From NCBI RefSeq assembly GCF_021390495.1, contig NZ_JAJEJP010000001.1, forward strand, positions 4,154,001 to 4,218,000: 64,000 nucleotides of DNA, in the 5' to 3' direction. The notes under the pieces were generated by a model that saw nothing but the letters and a program-made list of their open reading frames with translations, was not told where the DNA came from and made no database searches. Numbering within the stretch: position 1 is the first letter of the stretch; each line of letters starts with the position of its first letter. This DNA comes from Paraburkholderia sp. ZP32-5. GTDB taxonomy: Bacteria; Pseudomonadota; Gammaproteobacteria; Burkholderiales; Burkholderiaceae. Of this stretch, positions 25,269 to 33,283 are shown in pieces. Position numbers and translations under genes: made by a program.

Positions 25269-26689
25269 TGCCTGAACCGGACCTGCTGACCCTCACGCGC
25301 GGAAGCATCACCGCGCCGGCCGGTTGCGGCAAGACCCAGCTGATAGCCGACAGCTTGCGGCGCCATTCTGACAGCAAGCCAATCCTGATTCTCACCCATA
25401 CGAACGCCGGCAAGAGAGCTCTCGAGGATAGGCTCGTTAAAGCGAAGACCGCACGGGATGCGTACCGCGTCGCGACTATCGATAGCTGGGCCATCCGGCT
25501 CATATCCAAGTTTCCGGCACGTAGCGGCCACGACCGTTCGATTGAGATGCTGAACAACCCGAACACGGACTATGCGGCCATTCGCGTGGCAGCGTGGACG
25601 CTTCTGGCATCAGATGCAATCAGCGATGCTCTGAAAGCGACCTACAGTCGGGTATTCGTTGACGAGTACCAAGACTGCACCCTGCCGCAGCATCACATCG
25701 TCAGTTGGCTCGCGCACGTTTTGCCAACGTGCGTTTTGGGAGACCCTCTTCAGGCAATTTTCAACTTTCGCGAGGCTACGGTCGACTGGGCGACGGACGT
25801 GCTGCGAATGTTTCCAGAGAGCAGAGAGCTTTCGACGCCTTGGCGATGGCGGAACGCCGGGGCAGAGCAGCTTGGAAACTGGCTACTCGACGCCCGCCGT
25901 GCGCTACTCGCTAGTCGACCAATAGACCTTCGCGGTGCCCCTGCTGAAGTCACATGGATGGCGCTGCCGGACGCGCCCGATGGCGCTCACCGAGTTCGTC
26001 TTCTGGCAGCACAAACAAAGGCGCCCGTACCTAACGGTTCCGTGCTCGTTATTGGTGACAGCACCAGTCCGAGCGGTCAGCGACTCGTTGCTTCGCAAAC
26101 ACCTGGCGCCACGACCGTAGAGGCGGTCGACCTGCGAGACTTGACGGCATTCGGACAAAACTTTGACCCTCAAAAAACAAACGCGTTGGAGACCTTCGTC
26201 GGCTTCGCTTCCGAATTGATGACCGGGCTTGGAGCCGCTCAACTGCTGCGACGCATTCAATCCCTCAAAAGCGGAACCGCCCGCAATGATGCGACCGCCG
26301 TTGAAGCGGCAGCAGTCGCATTTTCGTGCGCTCCCTCATTCGGTACGGCCGCGGCAGCGCTTCGAACATTCGAGGAGGGTGCGGGCGTACGAGTATTTCG
26401 ACCCGAGGCATTGCGTGTTTGCCTTACTGCCTTCGACATCGCAGCAAAAGAGGGATGTTCCCTACCCCTAGCGGTTGCTCGCGCCCGCGAACAAAACAGG
26501 CACTACGGCCGTCCACAGATTCGGAGGGCCGTTGGCAGTACGTTGCTTCTTAAAGGACTTGAAGCAGATACGGCTATCGTGCTCAACCCTTCGGACATGA
26601 ACGCGCGACACCTTTATGTAGCGCTCACTCGCGGAGCCAGGAGTCTGGTTATCTGCTCTCGGACACCCGTTCTTATCCCCACTCCTTGA
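25268..26689 (+). CDS. gajB: Gabija UvrD-like helicase GajB
   Basis: A 473-aa superfamily-1 helicase with Walker A APAGCGKTQ close to the N terminus and a DEAD-box-like VFVDEYQDCT. A motif III-like LGDPLQAIFNF and a C-terminal HLYVALTRGARSLV follow. The size and the TGATG overlap with gajA fit the Gabija pair, where GajB senses DNA ends and activates or cooperates with GajA. GTG 25265 is an alternative start one codon earlier. It converges with the minus-strand gene ending at 26730, with only 40 nt between. Confidence 0.87.
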   Translation: MPEPDLLTLTRGSITAPAGCGKTQLIADSLRRHSDSKPILILTHTNAGKRALEDRLVKAKTARDAYRVATIDSWAIRLISKFPARSGHDRSIEMLNNPNTDYAAIRVAAWTLLASDAISDALKATYSRVFVDEYQDCTLPQHHIVSWLAHVLPTCVLGDPLQAIFNFREATVDWATDVLRMFPESRELSTPWRWRNAGAEQLGNWLLDARRALLASRPIDLRGAPAEVTWMALPDAPDGAHRVRLLAAQTKAPVPNGSVLVIGDSTSPSGQRLVASQTPGATTVEAVDLRDLTAFGQNFDPQKTNALETFVGFASELMTGLGAAQLLRRIQSLKSGTARNDATAVEAAAVAFSCAPSFGTAAAALRTFEEGAGVRVFRPEALRVCLTAFDIAAKEGCSLPLAVARAREQNRHYGRPQIRRAVGSTLLLKGLEADTAIVLNPSDMNARHLYVALTRGARSLVICSRTPVLIPTP

Positions 26690-26729
26690 GCGTTTGACTC
26701 CGGAAACAAAAATCAGTATTCGCATCCGC

Positions 26730-28382
26730 TTACATCGACAGCCCGTGCGAAGGGCCATCCCGGGATATGCCCAGGATTTTTGCCCAACGCTCGCCCTCTA
26801 ATTCCATTGATTTGGTCAACGCGCGAGCGTTCTCGCCGATTGCCTGAAAAATCATGTAGGGAGGCAGCTCGGTTGAGACCAGGCCTGATTCCTCGCTCAG
26901 CCATTTAAACGCAGCCTTTACGCCATCAAACGATGCTGTCGCTCGGCCGCACAACGCTCCGGTTAGCAATGTCGGGAAGGATTCGCCCCACTCGCGCCAG
27001 TCAACGTCACAGCCAGCCGCCGTCCATTTGGTCGCGGATGTCTCATCGGCCCAACCATATCCTCGATTTATCGCCGCTTTAGACTTCGGAACTGCCACCG
27101 CGGGAATCGCAGCGAGACCGCAGTTGCGCACGGAAAGTAGCGCGTGCATACAGAAACTGCCGATGTCTGGTTGATGCAATTTTTCCAGGCACTGAAACTG
27201 CCGCACCCCGTCCTGCCAAACATCAATCTTATCCGTCTTCCGGTCGTCCCTCTTGAATTGGATAAAGGCAAGGCGCACGCGGACAGAATCACCAAACTTC
27301 GTGCAGAGCGCTAGCATGATGTCCGCGCCAGTCCTTGTCTCGGCCTTCTTATTGAGAAATGTCCCACGCACCGCGTGTACAAATCCATTGGGCAATCCGA
27401 GTGCAACGCACAAACTCGGACCCCAAGCCCGAATCTGTTGCTCCCACGCATTACACCAATCAATGGCGAACGCGTCCTCAGCATAACCGGCGCCGTACGC
27501 CTTCGCGTGGTAGTCGGTCGTTGCCTTGACTGCAGTCCAGAAGGTAATCCAGGCGTCTGGCCGGACGAAGCTTCTGGGCGTCACCGCTGCTCTGAACGCG
27601 ACCTGCAAGCGGTCTTGCGGGTCAGTAGCGGGTGGCTTCACCGCGGGTTTAAGTTGTCTCGTAATACCTTCTGCCGTTGCGAGTGCGTACGCGGTGCTAT
27701 CTGAGCCACTCAACTCGCTCGCACAGTTTGCCACTAGAAATTCACTGTGAATTTCTAGTGCTTTTTTTGAGATGCCTGCTTGGGCGACTCGTGTCGGCAA
27801 CTCCCTGCGTGCAAACTCTTGCAGTTCTCCGAGTTGCTGCGTCACATGAATGAGGTCAAGTTGCATGGCGCCGGTAGGGAGGAGCGGCTCTTGGTATTCA
27901 ATTCCAAGTGCATTGTTCCCGTGCTGCAAAATTGCCCCTGTATAGACCTGTTCCATGTCGCTCAGCTTGTTTTCGAGCTTTTTGATTTCGAGAAGACAGT
28001 TCGAGCTGACGTCGGATTGCTCTATCGTTTTGACAGCGCTTGGGCGATTGACTAGCTCGTATGCCTTGAATTCTGTTTCTTCCACCTCAATCTGCTTCGA
28101 GCGCTTACTCACTACATCCCGTTGCCGTTCCAAGGCTCGCGCATACTCTTTTCGCAGCCACAGACGGCTCCACAAAGTTTTTGCTTCAATCGACTTTACC
28201 AGACGAATGGCCTCTTTGAACTCTTGCAAGGTAGCTTCTTTCGAAGCGCTCAATTGAGGGTTGACCAGCCAGAACCCTTCCTCGAGAACGTCATCAACTG
28301 TGCCGTTGACAATCTGCTTTTCCAATTCAATCTTTAACTTATTGAGCGTTGTTGACAAACTTTCTACGTTTGGTAGGAGCAT
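26730..28382 (-). CDS. Unknown 550-aa protein: coiled-coil N terminus, nuclease-like C terminus
   Basis: I do not recognise a named family. Residues 1-150 are Glu/Lys-rich and look coiled-coil, with the stretch LENKLSDMEQVY. A helical middle follows. Residues about 335-380 read AVRGTFLNKKAETRTGADIML then FIQFKR. Asp354 and Gln375-x-Lys377 give a D...QxK pattern, as in variants of the PD-(D/E)XK fold. If so it would be a DNase. It is convergent with gajB and co-directional with five other unknown genes to its right. A role in anti-phage defence is inferred from neighbours only. Confidence 0.7.
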   Translation of the reverse strand: MLLPNVESLSTTLNKLKIELEKQIVNGTVDDVLEEGFWLVNPQLSASKEATLQEFKEAIRLVKSIEAKTLWSRLWLRKEYARALERQRDVVSKRSKQIEVEETEFKAYELVNRPSAVKTIEQSDVSSNCLLEIKKLENKLSDMEQVYTGAILQHGNNALGIEYQEPLLPTGAMQLDLIHVTQQLGELQEFARRELPTRVAQAGISKKALEIHSEFLVANCASELSGSDSTAYALATAEGITRQLKPAVKPPATDPQDRLQVAFRAAVTPRSFVRPDAWITFWTAVKATTDYHAKAYGAGYAEDAFAIDWCNAWEQQIRAWGPSLCVALGLPNGFVHAVRGTFLNKKAETRTGADIMLALCTKFGDSVRVRLAFIQFKRDDRKTDKIDVWQDGVRQFQCLEKLHQPDIGSFCMHALLSVRNCGLAAIPAVAVPKSKAAINRGYGWADETSATKWTAAGCDVDWREWGESFPTLLTGALCGRATASFDGVKAAFKWLSEESGLVSTELPPYMIFQAIGENARALTKSMELEGERWAKILGISRDGPSHGLSM

Positions 28383-28535
28383 TTCAATTATTCGCTTTTT
28401 TTGCTGATGCGCTCATAGGCTGACCTCATCTCTCGCAGTCCTTTAGCAGGGGTGAGACTGAAGGGGCACAGTCCAATTATGTCGGCTTGTGACGGAGGCC
28501 TTTTTCGCTGTCACGGTCTATGATTTACTCTTCAC

Positions 28536-28949
28536 TCAGGCCGGGTCAAAGAACGCCGCGACGTCCACGTACGACAACACGTCGATGAAAGCCGCGCCTA
28601 GTTTGAGTAGCGCGCCGCGATGCCGGTCGCTCAGCCACGCGCTCCGGCCTTCGTCGTGCAGCACTGCTCGCATATCCCGCATGTCCGAAGGCGATGCGAA
28701 CAATCGAGTCAGGCAAGTTTCAGGGTCGACGCGGCCAGCCTCCACCGCTGCTGCCAGACTATCCATCACCCACGTGAGCGTAGGCGCGCCCGGCATTGCC
28801 AGCAAATCCCCAACCCTGATTGGCGCCAGCGCCGCCTTCTCCGCGTTCCAGCCGCCGAGCTCGATGCACGCAGACGCTTTCCGGGCACCCTCTTCAGTGT
28901 CGAAAATCAATGCAGAAACTTGAGGGATGTAGGCATTCACTGTCGGCAT
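28536..28949 (-). CDS. Hypothetical protein, 137 aa
   Basis: A small alpha/beta-looking protein with no recognised family. It starts MPTVNAYIPQVSALIFDTEEGARKAS, with Ala-rich helices afterwards and no membrane segment. It is co-directional with its neighbours but separated from the upstream gene by about 325 bp, so it may have its own promoter. Its GC and codon use are closer to the host than those of the two neighbours. Confidence 0.6.
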   Translation of the reverse strand: MPTVNAYIPQVSALIFDTEEGARKASACIELGGWNAEKAALAPIRVGDLLAMPGAPTLTWVMDSLAAAVEAGRVDPETCLTRLFASPSDMRDMRAVLHDEGRSAWLSDRHRGALLKLGAAFIDVLSYVDVAAFFDPA

Positions 28950-29274
28950 TTTTTGGTCTCAATGCTCGATTGTCAGGTCGCCAACTCAAGGACGGCCTAT
29001 CCGGTTACCCGCCATTCATTTCGAGCAGGTCATCGACGAGCTTCATGTCCAAGGTTTGGATATTCGGCGCCTTCATACGTTACATATGGTCGCTGCGCGT
29101 TCGGTAATCATGCCGGTGTTTTTCGCCCCCCAATGCAAGCTGCCGTTCTTCTCGAGTCGAATCGTGGCAATCGAAGAAATTATGCCCGAACGCAAGCAGG
29201 GCATCGCAGTGTATCCCCTTTGCCGGCGATAGTGCCAGATGTGGTCGCCTGCGGGCATCGTCGCTGCCCGCTTT
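28950..29274. other. Gap of 325 bp, possible gene debris
   Basis: Only a 61-codon minus-strand frame (29073-29258) is open, with no convincing start or homology. The stretch would hold the promoter of the 28536-28949 gene and perhaps the remains of an older gene. Confidence 0.4.
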
Positions 29275-30858
29275 TCAGGATGCTGTCGCCATCTGATTCG
29301 GTCTCGCTCTCTCCATCAACTTCTCGTAGAACGGAGCGTAGACATCAAAAAGGTGAGCCGGCAGTTCTGGGCTCCGGTACGGTGCCTCGTTCAGTAGGTC
29401 GGACAGCAGCAAGAGACGCTTTTCCGGGATGCTTCGACGTCGCGTGTAGTCTTTAAAGAACATCGCGAATCCGCACCTTTTCAGCCGGACAGCCTCGATA
29501 AGCCGGTCGACATGGTCGATGCTTAGAATGTAGACCGGGTTTCCCGATGCGAAATGGTCTGCATTTGCCGTGAATAACTGGTCCGTCTCAGCCGCAAAAA
29601 GGTCACCGTAGGTGATGACGACCTTGTGTACGCTCGCGTTGGGGTAGGTCTTCTGTACAAAATCCTCGACGTTCCTCAGTTGTTCATCGGCCTTCTTCAC
29701 GGTTGCACTGAGCTTCGATGCGTAATCACGTGCTGTTCCTGCCGCAGGTAATGTGTGAGTCAAGGCCTTGTTCTTGACCTCGAGCAACACGACATCAGCC
29801 CCATCTAAAACTGCGAAATCGCAGCACTTGCCGTCGACCGAAAAACGGGTCCGAACTTGCCCTTCGTTCAGAATCTCAAGGCCAGTCAGACTGAGGCTAC
29901 GCCCGACATACTCTTCGAACAGTTTTTCGAAGCTCTGTCGAATCACGGGGCTCTCGCTGCGGCCGACGATGTCGCTCAACGCGTATCCGAGGTTGCGGTC
30001 GAGGCAGCAGCGCCCCCAGAAATACCAAGTGTTGTTGTCCAGACGTGTGAAGGGTGACCGATACAGAAGATTCGGCTGGAACCACTCATCCGAACTGACC
30101 TCGCCGTAGTGCTCCGCAGTCACCGGTCGGGGGACGAGCATCGTTTGATAAAATTTTTCGACGGGTGCTCGCCCAAAAATTCCGTGTAAGGCTACTCTGT
30201 ATCTCGGAGCCATGACGGTCGAAATATCTTCGAGTGAGTGTTTGCGAAAGAGGGTGGCAAGGCCGAGAAAGTCCATGGGCGGCATGCCCAAGCTCTCTTC
30301 GAAAAGACGGTAGAGATGGGAGCGCGGTTGCAGTTTATTGATGAGGTCAATCTGGCGCGCGAAGGGTCCTAGCTCCTGCTCTCGTTGATGCGGAATTTGC
30401 GGGAGAACCCACGACCTGAGCGCGAGGTGAAATGAGCGGCCCGGCCCGAATCCAGTGAAGGCAAGGTCAGCGAGCTTCCACGCCAAGTCAATACAGTACC
30501 TCAACTCTTGCCGTGTGATTGCCACGGAACTGTACATCCGTGGTTCATCGCGCAATACCCATACCGCGACGCGCTCGGCGAGCCATGGAGCATGTGGTTT
30601 CCCATCATCTGCCCTCGACTCCGCCCCGATGAACTGGGACAGTTGGTCCAAGACGCTAGCATAGGAAAACTTCCGGAGTCGGTTGCGGATTGGCCGAATT
30701 GCGTTGGCGTACGTCATGTGTTCCGTCGCTTTTCGCTTGTAGTACGGCCGTCGAAGTATCCAATGCGCTACGACTGAACTGTTCATGACCTGCACCGTCG
30801 GCTTTAAACAAGTGTCGACTACGAACGTCTTCAGGGAGCCGGTGTCATTCAACACCAT
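29275..30858 (-). CDS. Unknown protein with PD-(D/E)XK-like nuclease motif
   Basis: A 527-aa protein. The last 220 residues contain FEKLFEEYVGR, a strand with Asp347 (CCDFAVLD) and VVLLEVKNK with Glu360-x-Lys362. This matches the D...ExK core of the PD-(D/E)XK nuclease superfamily. The N-terminal 300 residues are helical and unassigned. The start is uncertain: ATG 30858 lies 24 nt after the upstream gene, while ATG 30717 (MTYANAIRP) would remove 47 poorly structured residues. It lies last in a run of four closely spaced minus-strand genes beginning with the STAND gene and may be its effector or accessory nuclease. Confidence 0.72.
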   Translation of the reverse strand: MVLNDTGSLKTFVVDTCLKPTVQVMNSSVVAHWILRRPYYKRKATEHMTYANAIRPIRNRLRKFSYASVLDQLSQFIGAESRADDGKPHAPWLAERVAVWVLRDEPRMYSSVAITRQELRYCIDLAWKLADLAFTGFGPGRSFHLALRSWVLPQIPHQREQELGPFARQIDLINKLQPRSHLYRLFEESLGMPPMDFLGLATLFRKHSLEDISTVMAPRYRVALHGIFGRAPVEKFYQTMLVPRPVTAEHYGEVSSDEWFQPNLLYRSPFTRLDNNTWYFWGRCCLDRNLGYALSDIVGRSESPVIRQSFEKLFEEYVGRSLSLTGLEILNEGQVRTRFSVDGKCCDFAVLDGADVVLLEVKNKALTHTLPAAGTARDYASKLSATVKKADEQLRNVEDFVQKTYPNASVHKVVITYGDLFAAETDQLFTANADHFASGNPVYILSIDHVDRLIEAVRLKRCGFAMFFKDYTRRRSIPEKRLLLLSDLLNEAPYRSPELPAHLFDVYAPFYEKLMERARPNQMATAS

Positions 30859-30882
30859 TGCCTCGCCAAAATTGGCCTCTCT

Positions 30883-31743
30883 TCAATACTCGCTGGTGAG
30901 CGACGGGGAAACCTTGAACCGCGGCAGATATGGTCCATGACGCACATGGTTCATTAGGCTCCAGTATGCAGACCGAGCGAACGAATGATTGCAATCCTCT
31001 GGGTATTTATAGTGATACCGGTGGTCCTCCCCAGGCTCCTGTGTGTACGATTGCAAGAACTCGTCAGCTAAATAGTCGTTGACTCCCCAAAGCAACTCGT
31101 TCAGCAGTTCGGCTATATAGCTTGAGTGATATGTGAAGATGTTAGTGTGGAACCATTCGTAGAAGCCTGGTAACGCTTTAAATCCATCTTCTGCACTAAT
31201 CTCAACACCGCTTCTCTTAAGTGTCTGAACAATTTTCTCTACGTTCGACTGAAGGCGCGAGAAGTTGTGCTTGGCAATATCCCCACAAATCTTGATGTAG
31301 CGAATCCTTTCTATGCGAACGTCCACTTGAACATCTATATCGCCGAACCAAACATCAGGGACGATGCAGTCAGCTTCAAGCCACGCCGAGAGCGAGTCAA
31401 GCGGCTTCTGTATGCGGTCGCTATTCCTCGCAAGCTTTGGCGCTGCGCATATTTGTCGCAAGTAAAACAAGAACGTGTAGTCGGTGGGACGACCAGCCTT
31501 GGGCGGTTTCTTCAAATTAAGGAAGCTGTCGTTTGCGCCGCGTTCGTTAGGCTGAGATAGAAAATCACCCAGTAAGATATTGAACAACCTCTTGTCATTG
31601 GGGTTGTCAAACATCAAAAGAACGTCGTCTGTTCGCTTGAGCTTGTTGAAAAATGCATAATTAACCATGCCTCCAAGCATTTCCCAAGCCGCCAGAAGGA
31701 CGATGGCCTCGTGTTCAACTTCGTTGAATTTTTCTGAACGCAT
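30883..31743 (-). CDS. Hypothetical 286-aa helical protein
   Basis: No named family recognised. The protein is mostly helical and rich in aromatic residues, with a segment KICGDIAKHNFSRLQ that recalls the conserved helix of HEPN-type proteins, although the strict R-x4-6-H motif is not present. HEPN proteins are common RNase effectors in defence loci, so this is worth testing, but the match is weak. It lies 91 nt after the 482-aa gene and 24 nt before the PD-(D/E)XK gene. Confidence 0.65.
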   Translation of the reverse strand: MRSEKFNEVEHEAIVLLAAWEMLGGMVNYAFFNKLKRTDDVLLMFDNPNDKRLFNILLGDFLSQPNERGANDSFLNLKKPPKAGRPTDYTFLFYLRQICAAPKLARNSDRIQKPLDSLSAWLEADCIVPDVWFGDIDVQVDVRIERIRYIKICGDIAKHNFSRLQSNVEKIVQTLKRSGVEISAEDGFKALPGFYEWFHTNIFTYHSSYIAELLNELLWGVNDYLADEFLQSYTQEPGEDHRYHYKYPEDCNHSFARSAYWSLMNHVRHGPYLPRFKVSPSLTSEY

Positions 31744-31834
31744 ATTTAGTGTTATCTGTCGGTAACATCAAGTCCGCGTCGTTCGCTACACGTCCTCGAT
31801 GATGCCGTTTCGCTTGATGTTCACCATAGGGCCC

Positions 31835-33283
31835 TTACGGAGCGTAAAGTATGCCGCAGCTGCTTTGCTCGGATGCAAACCTTTCGTAAGAGGCGGCGCG
31901 GCAATTTCGAGTAACCCACCAGAGGTAGAAGTCGCGATGGGCATCTTGCCCGGACGAGAAAGCTCTTAAGGCTGGTTCAGCAACGAGCGCGGTTCCGCAC
32001 AGTCCGCTCATATCGACTGGGTGGACCGGGTTCCATCCGGCATTCCAATAGCCTAGTGTTGCGATTGGTCCTTTCGCGCAAGAGATGCTAAGAGAGCCGG
32101 CGTTCGGCAGAATGGTGATAGGGCCTTCAACATCCGTGAGGACCGGATAGTGGAGCCGCGAAGGGTACAGGTCGCGCTGAAGGTATCCGAGGCGACTGAA
32201 TCTATACGTCGACGCGAGCGGCGCAGCATTGAACTCTTTGTCTAGTGTGTCCTTGCGTGTCAAAACAGGTAGGGATGTGACGCTCTGCAAACCGACCGTC
32301 TCGCAGCTTCCATATCCTCCTTCTAGTTGGATTCGGGAGAAACGCTCGACGAGACCTCGGGCATCTATCAAATTCTCATCGAAGTGCCGCCAACGAACAA
32401 CGGACAGCTCTATCACGCCAAGCGGGTCAACGTGTATGGGAGTCGACAAGGATAGCAGAACACGACCTTGTGCCAGTGACTGCAGCGAGCTGGCCAAGCT
32501 TTGAATATACGCGTCTATGGAAGCGTTATCTTGGGCAATATTTTCACTGAATGCCGGAAGCCACGACGGCCGAGACGGTCGCATGAACGCGAGCGTCGGG
32601 TCAAGAGGGAGCGCATCCAGCGCAAGGTGGTTGACTATGCCGGCGCGCAAGCGCCAAAACTTATGTGCGACAGCAAATGTCCGTTGGTAGGCGGAAGCCA
32701 CGCGAAGGAAATTTCGATTGGCGAAAGCCCCCGTAGTGTCGTCCCCAACGGGACGGACAAAGTGTCCCAAGTCGCCCTGGTAAGGGGCATGTGGAAAGCC
32801 ACCAGCAGACGACATCCATTCGTAGTTGCACTGCCGAACAAGCGGTAGTCTTAAATGTTGCTCTAGTTGCTGAAGACGGGTCAAAAAGAATCGTGGTACA
32901 TCCGCGCCTTGCATTTCGTCGAATTTAGTTGACTCTTGAAAGTCCGATGGAGCGACTCGCAGCGGAGGGTTCCAAGAATCATCCGACGGAAGGTCGCAAT
33001 CATTAAGTACGAGTGCGGCCAGCGTAGAGGGACGTTCGAGCATTGCCTTCAGTTCTGCCGGCAGGACAAAACCTCTGTTCTTTGCCATCCAGAAAATGAA
33101 CAGGATTTCGACTGCTTCAGCCTCGACGTTGCATGCTTTCAACTCTTGAAGCAGAACGTTTGTAACCTCTTCATGCGTCTCTGAAATCAGCAGCAGGGCA
33201 GCAAGCTCTTGCATTGCCCACCAGCGAGTTGATGCGACCGGCCATCGAAAGCGCGAGATAAGCATTGCAAGGTCGGAATTCAA
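31835..33283 (-). CDS. Unknown 482-aa partner of the STAND ATPase
   Basis: The start codon overlaps the stop of the 1467-aa STAND gene by 4 nt, so the two are translationally coupled. The N-terminal 100 residues look like a HEAT-like helical pair (WWAMQELAALLLISE...). The rest is a mixed alpha/beta region with no motif I recognise. No membrane segment or obvious catalytic residues are visible. It is best described as an accessory or second subunit of the upstream nuclease-STAND protein. I know of no established system with this exact pair. Confidence 0.75.
   Translation of the reverse strand: MNSDLAMLISRFRWPVASTRWWAMQELAALLLISETHEEVTNVLLQELKACNVEAEAVEILFIFWMAKNRGFVLPAELKAMLERPSTLAALVLNDCDLPSDDSWNPPLRVAPSDFQESTKFDEMQGADVPRFFLTRLQQLEQHLRLPLVRQCNYEWMSSAGGFPHAPYQGDLGHFVRPVGDDTTGAFANRNFLRVASAYQRTFAVAHKFWRLRAGIVNHLALDALPLDPTLAFMRPSRPSWLPAFSENIAQDNASIDAYIQSLASSLQSLAQGRVLLSLSTPIHVDPLGVIELSVVRWRHFDENLIDARGLVERFSRIQLEGGYGSCETVGLQSVTSLPVLTRKDTLDKEFNAAPLASTYRFSRLGYLQRDLYPSRLHYPVLTDVEGPITILPNAGSLSISCAKGPIATLGYWNAGWNPVHPVDMSGLCGTALVAEPALRAFSSGQDAHRDFYLWWVTRNCRAASYERFASEQSSCGILYAP

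Noticed and set aside
29073..29258. 61-codon minus-strand frame between two unknown genes
   Set aside because: There is no start signal or recognisable motif, so I treat it as debris.
31210..31230. TTAAG followed by TGTCTGAACAA as a transposon left end matching the TTAAG at 56375
   Set aside because: It lies inside an apparently intact gene and the sequence beyond TGTC does not match the right-end palindrome.
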